Shown in pieces: positions 7,614-14,451 of a stretch of DNA of 14,451 bases; within the stretch, counting starts at the first letter, position 1, and each line of letters begins with the position of its first letter. The stretch comes from Lysobacterales bacterium (GTDB lineage: Bacteria > Pseudomonadota > Gammaproteobacteria > Xanthomonadales > SZUA-36), in NCBI GenBank assembly GCA_029287515.1, contig JARFQZ010000177.1, positions 1 through 14,451 on the forward strand, in the 5' to 3' direction. The notes beneath the pieces are model-generated. The model had not been told where the DNA came from, searched no databases, and saw nothing but the letters and a program-made list of their open reading frames with translations. The position numbers were made by a program, and so were the translations under genes.

Positions 7614-8066
7614 GTGAAGCACGGGCTTCCCAATGGTGTGCATTCTCGTGCCGGCGGCCGGGGCTTCACGTTGCTTGAATTATTGCTGGCTTTTGTCGTG
7701 TTTGCGCTCAGTTTCGCCACCGTGCTGGAAATCCTTTCCGGTTCCATGCGCAATACCGTCAGGGCGCGCCATTACTCCGAAGCTGCATTGACAGCCCAGT
7801 CAGTTATGGACCAGGTGGGTGTGGAAATTCCACTCATGGCAGGTTTCAGTCTCGACGGCGATTCCGGAGACTACGCCTGGCGCATCGAAATCACTGAATT
7901 CATGCCCACCAACGAACTGGTCCACAGTGTTGAACTTGCCGAATTGACCGGTATCGCGCTTTTGCATGTTGAACTGTTCGTTAGCTGGGGCGAACCCCCG
8001 AGGGAGCAGAATCGGCGGTTCAGCACGGTCCGTGCCGTGCTTGCAAACCGGGAAATAGGAACATGA
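7614..8066 (+). CDS. gspI: Minor pseudopilin GspI
   Basis: Minor pseudopilin that, with GspJ and GspK, forms the pseudopilus tip complex which initiates assembly. The precursor has 150 residues. The cleavage site is G|FTLLELLLAFVVFALS, with Glu at mature position 5. After the helix comes the family-typical SEAALTAQSVMDQVG, corresponding to the usual (A)LAQSKLEE-like stretch. The GTG at 7614 is one base past the gspH stop and gives a 17-residue leader. A second in-frame GTG at 7638 would give a 9-residue leader. Neither has a good ribosome binding site, so initiation probably depends on ribosomes finishing gspH. The 3' end overlaps gspJ by four bases (ATGA). Confidence 0.9.
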   Translation: MKHGLPNGVHSRAGGRGFTLLELLLAFVVFALSFATVLEILSGSMRNTVRARHYSEAALTAQSVMDQVGVEIPLMAGFSLDGDSGDYAWRIEITEFMPTNELVHSVELAELTGIALLHVELFVSWGEPPREQNRRFSTVRAVLANREIGT

Positions 8067-8770
8067 ACCGGTCCCGGGGATTTACTCTGGTGGAGGTTCT
8101 CCTTGCGCTCAGCCTGATGGGCATGTTGCTGGCGCTGGCATACGGCGGATTGCGGGCCTCGACCAGGGCGACGGACAAGGGTCAGGCGATCCTTGAAGAC
8201 AGTGGACGCATCCGGATGGCACACCAGTTTGTCCGCAAGCAGATAAACCAGATGGTTCCGCTCGCATTTGCGGACGAACAGACCGGGGCGGGTGAACGGG
8301 TCGTCTTCAAGGGTGAACCGAGATCGATCCGGTTTGTTGCACCGATGCCGGGTTACCTCGGGTTTGGCGGCCCGCAGGTCCAGGAGCTTTCAATAGTAAA
8401 CGGGGAGGATGGTGATGAGCTGGTCCTGTCTCATGCCCTGTTGCAGGGCTTCGAGGAACAGAATCTGTACATGCGGGATCCGATCCTGTTGATGGGGAAT
8501 ATCGACTTCGGGGAGTTCAGCTTTCTTGGGCTTGACGAGAACGGGGAATTATTGCCCTGGCTCAACCGGTGGGACCAGCCCAACACGCTGCCCGAATCCG
8601 TCTCGCTGGAAATTGAATTCACGGAAGATGTTTACATCAATTGGCCGTTGCTCACCGCTACCGTCCGGATCGATCCCTCTGCACTGGAGGACCTGGTCGG
8701 CGTGAGTTCTGAGCAGCCGGCATACAATCGCGCGATACGTGATCTCATCGATAAAAGGAAACAGCAATGA
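8063..8770 (+). CDS. gspJ: Minor pseudopilin GspJ
   Basis: Tip-complex minor pseudopilin, 235 residues, the largest of the FTLVE-type subunits here, as expected for GspJ. The short leader MNRSRG precedes FTLVEVLLALSLMGMLLALAYGGLRA, with Glu at mature position 5. The periplasmic domain includes RSIRFVAPMPGYLGFGGPQ, a recurrent GspJ segment (F-V-A-P-x-x), and a C-terminal strand with WPLLTATVRI. ATG 8063 overlaps the gspI stop by four bases; GGGA at 8050-8053 is the best-spaced ribosome binding site, nine bases away. The 3' end overlaps gspK by four bases. A PulG/PilW-like general minor pilin is an alternative on fold alone, but length, motif and position support GspJ. Confidence 0.92.
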   Translation: MNRSRGFTLVEVLLALSLMGMLLALAYGGLRASTRATDKGQAILEDSGRIRMAHQFVRKQINQMVPLAFADEQTGAGERVVFKGEPRSIRFVAPMPGYLGFGGPQVQELSIVNGEDGDELVLSHALLQGFEEQNLYMRDPILLMGNIDFGEFSFLGLDENGELLPWLNRWDQPNTLPESVSLEIEFTEDVYINWPLLTATVRIDPSALEDLVGVSSEQPAYNRAIRDLIDKRKQQ

Positions 8771-9687
8771 TCACGGTATTCCCCTCCAACCCCGGCGCGC
8801 GCTTTCCGGGCACTCAAAAAGGGGTCGCACTGGTCATGGTGCTGTGGATCCTGCTGTTGATCACCATTTCCACCGGCGCTTATACACTGATGGCCCGGAT
8901 GGATCAGCTCGAAGCGCATACGGTGATTTCCGGAACGCGAGCGCGGCTGGCGGCTGAAGCCGGTCTGAATTTTGCCGTTTTGGCATTACGCGACCCGGAT
9001 GAAATGAACCGCTGGGTTCCGGACGGCAGGCCATACGCCATGTTTTACGAAGACGTGCAGGTGGAAATCCAGGTGACCGATGAGCGGGGCAAGATAGATA
9101 TCAACTCCGCGAACGAAGAAACGCTGATAAGGCTTCTGACGGGTAATGGCCTGGCGGAAGATGACGCGGTGTACCTGGCCGCGGCCATGCTGGACTGGAA
9201 CGATATTGATGAAATAGAGCGCGCCAATGGCGCGGAGCTCTCGGCTTATGAATCCGCCGGCCTTGATGTGGGGCCCGGAAACCGGCCGTTCATCATGGTC
9301 GAGGAAATACTCCAGGTGCTGGGCATGCCCTTTGACTTATACAAGACCATAGAGCCCGGAATTACTGTTTTTTCTGAATCCGGGTTGCCGGATCCCGCGT
9401 ACGCACCAAAAGAAGCGTTGCTGGCCATAGAGGGCATGACGGAAGAAGACGCATTGAACTTCATTGAAGAAAGGCAATCTCAGGATGCAATGGACGGCGC
9501 AGGTGTTGCATTGCCCAACGGACAGGTGGCCATGGCGCGGGGCAGGGGGCTGACGTATAGTGTGCTCGCCAAAGCCACCTTGCCCAATGGCGTTTGGGAC
9601 CAGATAGAAGCCACCGTCCGGCTGGGAGCAACTGGCGATGGGCGCCCATTCAAAGTACTCCGCTGGCGAGAAGGGTTTCATCACTGA
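8767..9687 (+). CDS. gspK: Minor pseudopilin GspK (pseudopilus cap)
   Basis: The large minor pseudopilin that caps the pseudopilus tip, 306 residues, close to family length. The leader ends at G19 (TQKG|VALVMVLWILLLITIST). The mature N-terminus starts with Val and has Met rather than Glu at position 5, the expected GspK trait that places it uniquely at the tip. Family motifs follow: LAAEAGLNFAVLAL, then RGKIDINSANEETLIRLL, then AAMLDWNDID...ESAGLDVGPGNRPFIMVEEILQVLGM, the helical insert with SAM-like repeats typical of GspK. AAGGAA at 8755-8760 lies six bases before the ATG, and the start overlaps the gspJ stop by four bases (ATGA). Confidence 0.95.
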   Translation: MITVFPSNPGARFPGTQKGVALVMVLWILLLITISTGAYTLMARMDQLEAHTVISGTRARLAAEAGLNFAVLALRDPDEMNRWVPDGRPYAMFYEDVQVEIQVTDERGKIDINSANEETLIRLLTGNGLAEDDAVYLAAAMLDWNDIDEIERANGAELSAYESAGLDVGPGNRPFIMVEEILQVLGMPFDLYKTIEPGITVFSESGLPDPAYAPKEALLAIEGMTEEDALNFIEERQSQDAMDGAGVALPNGQVAMARGRGLTYSVLAKATLPNGVWDQIEATVRLGATGDGRPFKVLRWREGFHH

Positions 9688-9694
9688 GAACAAG

Positions 9695-10813
9695 ATGTTC
9701 CAAGTTATTGAAGAAAAATATTTGCAGGTAGCCGGTTGGTTCAGGATCAGCCCCGTCGGAAAGTTTTTTCGGTGGTGGATCGAAGAGCTGAGGTTGGCGA
9801 TGCCGGCTTCATGGCAGCAACGGCTTCAGTATGCCCTGCGGCGCGTGACGCTTCTGCAAAACGGTGATGTGCTCGAGATCGGTGTTGACAAGAGCCGTTC
9901 GCTCAGGAACCTGTTGACTCTGTCTGTCGCCCAGGATGCGTCGCTCAGAAAACAGCAGATAGATGATCTGTTGCAAGAGCATGAATTGCAGGAAGCTCCC
10001 CGGTTTCTTTTGCTGCCCTTTGATGCGGTGTTAAACACCGAAATGAGGCTGCCCGCGGCGGCTGAGCCCAACCTTGCGCAAGTTCTGAATTTCGAAATGG
10101 ACAGGCAGACTCCGTTCAGGGCGTCGGACGTTTACTTTGACTGGAAAGTGCTTGATCGCGAGGCGGAAAGTGGCCAGATCCGGATCGATCTGTACCTTGT
10201 TCCGCGTGCCGACGTGGACGACATGTTGAAGACAGTTGCGAGTTGGGGCATTCCATTGGGTGGAGTCGATATTCTGCATGACACCCGGACGCTGGGACTG
10301 AATCTGCTCCCTCCCGACCGGCGGAGCAGGACCGTCAATCACAAAGCCAGGCTCAACTTTGTTCTTGGAGGGGCCTGCGCGGCTTTGCTGGCTCTCGTTA
10401 TGACACAGTCCCTGTCACTCCGTTCCCACCAGGTGGAGGAACTGGAACAGGCGATTGCGGAAGTGCAGGGTGAGGCGAGGGCTGTCATGCAAATCAAGGA
10501 GCGCATTGAAGACAGCAGTGAAGCGGCCGGTTTCCTGGCCAAGAAGCGGGCAGAGACACCGCTCTCAATAGCCGTTTTGGCCGATATCACCCGGATTTTG
10601 CCGGATGATACCTACCTGGACCGGTTAGTGATCTCCAAGTCCTCGGTTCAACTGCAGGGGAAATCCCAGAATGCCCAGCAATTGATCGAGTTGGTCAACG
10701 AGTCTCCATTACTCGATGAAGCGGCTTTTCGGGGCTCCACGCGGCTGGATGCACGGTCCGGACTGGAAATATTCGAAGTCAATGCCGATGTCGTCAAGAT
10801 TGGAGCGGAATAG
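9695..10813 (+). CDS. gspL: GspL, short PilN-like (XpsL-type) assembly platform protein
   Basis: Single-pass inner-membrane protein expected to recruit GspE through its cytoplasmic part and to bind GspM through its periplasmic part. The protein has 372 residues. The cytoplasmic region is about 1-217 and opens with an aromatic and basic segment (GWFRISPVGKFFRWWIEELRLAMPASW). The predicted membrane helix is about 220-242 (NFVLGGACAALLALVMTQSL), followed by a coiled coil (about 246-285) and a PilN-family ferredoxin-like domain (TPLSIAVLADITRILPDDTYLDRLVI onward). Overall it resembles PilN-domain GspL proteins such as Xanthomonas XpsL more than enterobacterial GspL. The frame is open upstream to ATG 9638 inside gspK; ATG 9695, seven bases past the gspK stop, is preferred because the upstream piece has no family resemblance, though its ribosome binding site is weak. 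The stop shares one base with the gspM GTG. Confidence 0.85.
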   Translation: MFQVIEEKYLQVAGWFRISPVGKFFRWWIEELRLAMPASWQQRLQYALRRVTLLQNGDVLEIGVDKSRSLRNLLTLSVAQDASLRKQQIDDLLQEHELQEAPRFLLLPFDAVLNTEMRLPAAAEPNLAQVLNFEMDRQTPFRASDVYFDWKVLDREAESGQIRIDLYLVPRADVDDMLKTVASWGIPLGGVDILHDTRTLGLNLLPPDRRSRTVNHKARLNFVLGGACAALLALVMTQSLSLRSHQVEELEQAIAEVQGEARAVMQIKERIEDSSEAAGFLAKKRAETPLSIAVLADITRILPDDTYLDRLVISKSSVQLQGKSQNAQQLIELVNESPLLDEAAFRGSTRLDARSGLEIFEVNADVVKIGAE

Positions 10814-11412
10814 TGGCGCTGGTTGCTGAACAGGGAAATAATCGCCTCGCGGCTATTCTGCTGCTGCTCATCGCGGTGATCCTGGTTTACATGCTGTGTT
10901 TTCACTGGTTCATCGTCAGGCATATTGAATACGGAACCGAAATTTCGGATTTGTCCGAGCAGTTGGGCCGTTATCAGCGCGTGGCTGAACAAAAATCGCA
11001 GTACGAGTCCTTGCTGGAGGACCTCAATTCCCGCAGGCCGGACCAGAGCCTTTTCCTCGGGGGTGAAGACTTCAACGAAGCTGCGGCTGAAATGTCGGAA
11101 AGCCTCGGTCAGATGATCAACACGCAGGCTGAAGATACCTGCCAGATCGTGAGCCGGCAGCCCGTACGCCCGAGAGTACAGGAACGATTCCAGAAAGTGA
11201 CCGTCAATGTCCGCATGCGCTGTGGAATAGAGGATTTCAGAAAAATCATGTACTCGCTCGAAACCAGCGTGCCCATGGTCATTGCGGATGAGATCACCGT
11301 GATCAAACCCAGGGCTCGACGGAGGGCAAACAGGAACGAGCAGAACCGTCAGAGCGCGCTGGACATCAGGTTCAACATGTCGGGCTACCTCGGCACGGGA
11401 AGCGAATCATGA
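10813..11412 (+). CDS. gspM: GspM, subtype b (XpsM-like)
   Basis: Bitopic inner-membrane protein expected to form a complex with GspL and to protect or position GspE. The protein has 199 residues. A single helix spans about 12-35 (LAAILLLLIAVILVYMLCFHWF), then a coiled coil about 43-72 (ISDLSEQLGRYQRVAEQKSQ), then a compact periplasmic ferredoxin-like domain. The layout fits the T2SS protein M subtype b family. Cys110 and Cys137 are the only periplasmic cysteines and could form a disulfide. The GTG start overlaps the gspL TAG by one base; TGGAG at 10801-10805, seven bases upstream, supports it. The 3' end overlaps the next gene by four bases. Sequence motifs are weak in this family, so position between gspL and the GspN-like gene carries much of the assignment. 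Confidence 0.82.
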   Translation: MALVAEQGNNRLAAILLLLIAVILVYMLCFHWFIVRHIEYGTEISDLSEQLGRYQRVAEQKSQYESLLEDLNSRRPDQSLFLGGEDFNEAAAEMSESLGQMINTQAEDTCQIVSRQPVRPRVQERFQKVTVNVRMRCGIEDFRKIMYSLETSVPMVIADEITVIKPRARRRANRNEQNRQSALDIRFNMSGYLGTGSES

Positions 11413-12182
11413 TCAAGTGGTTCGAAGGAAACCCGGTGGCCATTGCGCTCGCGTCCCTGGCCGCGTTGTTAGTGGTGATTTCGCTGCTCATCGGTGTGAT
11501 TTGGACATTTCCGCCCAAAGCGTCCGGTTCAGGAGCCGGTAACGAAGGTTCCATCCCGGCAATGAGCGTTCCTGAGATCTCGGACAGTGAGCCCCTCGAG
11601 ACATATGCAGTCATAACCGAACGGCCGGTGTTCAATCAAAGCCGGTTGCCTGTTATCGAGGATGACGTGGAGGAAGAAGAAGAGCCGGTCGAGGAAGTAG
11701 AAGCCCCCGAGGTCCAGTTGTCCGGCGTGATCATTACGCCTACCCTGCGCATGGCGACGCTGAGGAGTGAGGAGATGGAGCAGTCACTGGTTGCGTTTGA
11801 AGGGCAGCCGCTCGAGGGCAATTTCGGGAGCTGGCAGGTCAGCCAGATCAGTGCGCGTGAGGTAACCCTGTCATCCGCCGCCGGTGAATCGCTGCAACTC
11901 AAGCTGGAAGTGCATGATGCGCAAATAGCGGCGCCTCCCAAGATGGCCGTTCCCGAAAAAACGGCGAAGGAGGAACCGGCACCAGAAGAGAGTGAGAGTG
12001 GGGAGCCCTTGTCCAGGGCGGAAGAAATCCGGCAGCGAATCGCCCAGCGAAGGGAAGAACTCAGGAGAGCCGCCGAGGAAAAGGATGCAGACCAGGAACC
12101 GGAAGTCGATTACCGTAACGCCATCCAGTCGATGATGAACGGTTCCAAACGGAAACAAGAAGAAGATGGAAACCAACAATAG
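11409..12182 (+). CDS. gspN: GspN/XpsN-type protein, GspC-like connector without PDZ domain
   Basis: Likely functional counterpart of GspC, linking the inner-membrane GspL/GspM complex to the secretin. The protein has 257 residues. A membrane helix lies near 9-33 (PVAIALASLAALLVVISLLIGV). The segment TYAVITERPVFNQSRLPV at 66-82 resembles the conserved 'RPLF/RNLF' turn before the GspC homology region. A strongly acidic stretch at 84-98 (DDVEEEEEPVEEVE) follows, then a small beta-rich HR-like domain at about 100-167 (VQLSGVIITPTLRMATL...FEGQPLEGNFGSWQVSQISAREVTL). No PDZ domain follows. Instead there is a Glu/Pro-rich linker and a highly charged helix (about 201-226, SRAEEIRQRIAQRREELRRAAEE), plausibly a coiled coil. 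Length and position just before gspD match Xanthomonas xpsN as I recall it. ATG 11409 overlaps the gspM stop by four bases. Calling it GspC instead is a naming matter. Confidence 0.78.
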   Translation: MIKWFEGNPVAIALASLAALLVVISLLIGVIWTFPPKASGSGAGNEGSIPAMSVPEISDSEPLETYAVITERPVFNQSRLPVIEDDVEEEEEPVEEVEAPEVQLSGVIITPTLRMATLRSEEMEQSLVAFEGQPLEGNFGSWQVSQISAREVTLSSAAGESLQLKLEVHDAQIAAPPKMAVPEKTAKEEPAPEESESGEPLSRAEEIRQRIAQRREELRRAAEEKDADQEPEVDYRNAIQSMMNGSKRKQEEDGNQQ

Positions 12183-12184
12183 GA
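12179..12184 (+). promoter_or_regulatory. Ribosome binding site that favours the second gspD start
   Basis: ATAGGA spans the gspN stop codon and sits eight bases before ATG 12193. The earlier in-frame ATG at 12166 has only a loose GAAGAAG purine run in front of it. The site therefore favours initiation at 12193 and a shorter signal-peptide n-region. Confidence 0.5.
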
Positions 12185-12192
12185 AAACGGGC

Positions 12193-14451
12193 ATGAACTC
12201 GACGAACATATTTTTTGCCAGGCGTCCCGGCAGACCGGTGGGAAAAATCTGCAAGCGCCTGATCGTAATGTCATTGGTCGTAATCATTGCCAGCTGTTCC
12301 ACAACGCCACACCCGCCGATACGGCCGATGAGCACGGGCAAGACCATCAAGTCCGCGTCCAATGAGTTGCCGGACAGCTCAGACCCGGTCATCTCAACCG
12401 CGCTCAACACCGACCCGGGTGTCACCGACATCGAGATTTACGAGGGCACCGGGGTTTTTATCAACGAGGAAGCGGCCAGCCGGCGGCCGGAGGTTGTCGC
12501 GGCGGATGGCGAAATCGTTCTGAACTTTGAAGGTGAATCCATTCAGTCGGTGGTTCACACCATTCTGGGTGAAGTGCTGCAGGAAACTTTCGTAATTGGT
12601 CCGGGCGTCAGCGGCCAGGTGACATTCTCCACGTCCAAGCCGGTCAACCGGGATGAGTTGATGCCGATCCTGGAACTGTTGCTGAGATGGAATGGCGCGA
12701 CCATGGTCTACACGGAGGGCCGGTACCATGTACTGCCCGTCTCAGATGCAATCAAGGGCCATCTTTTCCCGGAAATGGGCAGCGCAGATCTCGCGATGGG
12801 CTTCGAAGTGCGCGCGGTCCCCCTGCAATACATCGCGGCCACGGAAATGGCAAAAATCCTGGAGCCTTACGTCCGCGAAGGGGCCATTATCAACGCAGAC
12901 CAATTCCGTCACATGATTTTTCTCGCAGGCACGCCCGAAGAACTGCGTAACTATCTCAAGACGGTAGAGATCTTTGACGTTGACTGGCTGGAAGGCATGT
13001 CCGTGGGGATCTTTCCACTGACCACCGTGGACGTGAACTCCATTATTAGCGAGCTGGAGACCATCTTCGGTTCGAACGCGGAGTCACCGCTCGCAGGAAT
13101 GTTCCGGTTTGTTCCGCTGGAGCGCCTGGGGTCCGTGATGGTGATCACTTTCCAGCAGGAATACCTTTACAAGGCCGAAGAATGGATCGAGATCCTGGAC
13201 CGTGGTGCTGCGGGTGCAGGTAAACAGTTGTACGTGTACCGCGTGAAGAACCTTGAAGCCCCCATTCTTGCGGGTTACCTGATGCAATTGTTTGGCGGGG
13301 GACAGGCTCCGCAGCGGACGCAAAACCGCCCCCAGGGCACGCTGGCGCCAGGGCTGGAGCCCGCCACGGTCGGCTCGGTCAGCGATTTCAATCAGAACCG
13401 CCTGGGTACTCAGCAGCAGAACCAGGCGCAGGGCAGCCAGGGCGGCGCGATGGAGATAGGTTCCGGTGAAATTCGCATTACTTCGATTCTTGAAACTAAT
13501 TCCCTGCTGATCCAGGCGACGTCGGCCGAGTTCAATGCGGTCGAAGCGGCCATTGAGCGAATCGATATCGAGCCGTTGCAGGTATTGATCGAATCGCAGG
13601 TGCTTGACGTCGAACTCAACGAGGAACTCCAGTTCGGTGTCAACTGGTTCCTGACGAACAATGCGAATTTGATCCCTGAAGGAACCGCCGATACCAGCAG
13701 TATTCTTCAGAACGCGGCGTTCGGCAGCGGCAGCGCAGAATCCGGCGGGTTCAATTTTCTGACGACCCTGGCCACGCCGCTTTCCAATGGGCTGCCGTTT
13801 GTACAGGCGACCATTGCCGCGCTCGATGAAGTCACCGATGTGAGATCGCTCGCGGCGCCTTCTTTGCTGGTCAGGAACAATGCTACGGCCACGATTACCG
13901 TGGGTACCCAGGTGCCGGTGCAGTCTTCATCGATTTCGACCGGAACCAACAACGTGGTCAGCAGCGCGCAATACGTCTCAACAGGTATCACGCTCACGGT
14001 CACACCCCGTATCAACCCGGGTGGCCTGGTATACATGGATATACAGCAGGATGTTTCCCGTCCGGGAGCACGTGATCCGGATATCTCGGTCAGCGGAAAT
14101 CCGCCCATCAACAACAAAACAGTGACCAGCCAGGTGGCCGTGCAGTCCGGACAGACCGTATTTCTGGGCGGGCTGATTTCCGAGCAGGACTCCAGGGGTC
14201 GTACCGGCGTGCCTTACCTGAGCCGTGTCCCCATCATCGGTCCGTTGTTCGGCGCCAAAACCAAGGCGCTCTCCCGCAGTGAAACCCTGGTCATGATCAC
14301 GCCTACAGTGATAGAAAGCGCCGTGGACCTGAAGGAAATCAGCCAGGACATGGAAAAAGAATTTTCCAAGGTCCCGCCCCTGAAGATTACGCCGTTGAAC
14401 AAAACAGCTGTTGAATTAGAATCAGTGGAAGAAGGCGTATCTGAACAGTAA
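12193..14451 (+). CDS. gspD: Type II secretion secretin GspD (outer-membrane lipoprotein type)
   Basis: Forms the multimeric outer-membrane channel for folded exoproteins. The protein has 752 residues from ATG 12193; an earlier in-frame ATG at 12166 would add nine. A signal peptide with a basic n-region ends in the lipobox IASC, with Cys35 followed by Ser, consistent with outer-membrane sorting, as reported for XpsD. After about 65 low-complexity residues come N0 (about 105-185, NFEGESIQSVVHTILGE), N1 (about 203-265), N2 (about 270-337) and N3 (about 345-458). N3 is interrupted by a Gln/Asn/Gly-rich insert at about 370-420. The secretin core begins near 460 (PLQVLIESQVLDVEL) and shows AAPSLLVRNNATATITVG, VSTGITLTVTPRINPGG, SQVAVQSGQTVFLGGLIS and VPYLSRVPIIGPLFG...RSETLVMITPTVI. 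A 43-residue charged tail ends the protein. The stop is the last codon of the window, so nothing can be said about what follows. Confidence 0.95.
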   Translation: MNSTNIFFARRPGRPVGKICKRLIVMSLVVIIASCSTTPHPPIRPMSTGKTIKSASNELPDSSDPVISTALNTDPGVTDIEIYEGTGVFINEEAASRRPEVVAADGEIVLNFEGESIQSVVHTILGEVLQETFVIGPGVSGQVTFSTSKPVNRDELMPILELLLRWNGATMVYTEGRYHVLPVSDAIKGHLFPEMGSADLAMGFEVRAVPLQYIAATEMAKILEPYVREGAIINADQFRHMIFLAGTPEELRNYLKTVEIFDVDWLEGMSVGIFPLTTVDVNSIISELETIFGSNAESPLAGMFRFVPLERLGSVMVITFQQEYLYKAEEWIEILDRGAAGAGKQLYVYRVKNLEAPILAGYLMQLFGGGQAPQRTQNRPQGTLAPGLEPATVGSVSDFNQNRLGTQQQNQAQGSQGGAMEIGSGEIRITSILETNSLLIQATSAEFNAVEAAIERIDIEPLQVLIESQVLDVELNEELQFGVNWFLTNNANLIPEGTADTSSILQNAAFGSGSAESGGFNFLTTLATPLSNGLPFVQATIAALDEVTDVRSLAAPSLLVRNNATATITVGTQVPVQSSSISTGTNNVVSSAQYVSTGITLTVTPRINPGGLVYMDIQQDVSRPGARDPDISVSGNPPINNKTVTSQVAVQSGQTVFLGGLISEQDSRGRTGVPYLSRVPIIGPLFGAKTKALSRSETLVMITPTVIESAVDLKEISQDMEKEFSKVPPLKITPLNKTAVELESVEEGVSEQ

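Noticed and set aside
9638..9694. Upstream extension of gspL starting at ATG 9638
   Set aside because: It would overlap gspK by 50 bases and add residues with no family resemblance; ATG 9695 sits just after the gspK stop.
1..14451. CRISPR array, tRNA/rRNA genes, insertion sequences, toxin-antitoxin or defence genes
   Set aside because: I looked for repeated units, inverted-repeat ends, tRNA-like arms and characteristic protein motifs and saw none; coding density leaves almost no unexplained DNA.

Overview
The window is protein-coding almost end to end, all on the + strand. It reads as the chromosome of a Gammaproteobacterium of moderately high GC. Evidence for that placement is the long single-chain PurL with a fused glutaminase domain, and a type II secretion (T2SS) cluster in the order E-F-G-H-I-J-K-L-M-N-D, the order I recall for the xps cluster of Xanthomonas. 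Protein features agree: a lipoprotein secretin, a short PilN-like GspL, and a GspN/XpsN-type protein without a PDZ domain in place of classical GspC. No transposase, integrase, tRNA, rRNA or CRISPR array is visible, and nothing suggests recent transfer.

Layout. (1) 1-2964: the 3' three quarters of purL (phosphoribosylformylglycinamidine synthase), open at the left edge. (2) 2968-3606: a 212-residue four-helix membrane protein three bases after purL. It resembles the exosortase H-associated membrane protein family, but no exosortase lies in the window. (3) 3607-3688: the only sizeable gap, with a weak promoter candidate and the gspE ribosome binding site. (4) 3689-14451: eleven T2SS genes, packed with 1-4 bp overlaps or short gaps. 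The window ends on the last base of the gspD stop codon.

How the genes work together. GspE (cytoplasmic ATPase) and GspF (inner-membrane platform) drive assembly of a periplasmic pseudopilus made of GspG (major subunit) and GspH, I, J and K (minor and tip subunits). GspL and GspM join the ATPase to the inner-membrane platform. The GspN/C-like protein probably bridges the platform to GspD, the outer-membrane secretin through which folded exoproteins leave. The prepilin peptidase (GspO/PilD) that all five pseudopilins need is not in the window and must be encoded elsewhere. No secreted substrate is encoded here.

The most notable points are the possible orphan exosortase-H partner protein, the loss of all four cysteines of the GspE zinc-binding motif, and the PDZ-less, charged coiled-coil GspN/C protein. 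I see no clearly undescribed system; most of the window is a recognisable variant T2SS operon.
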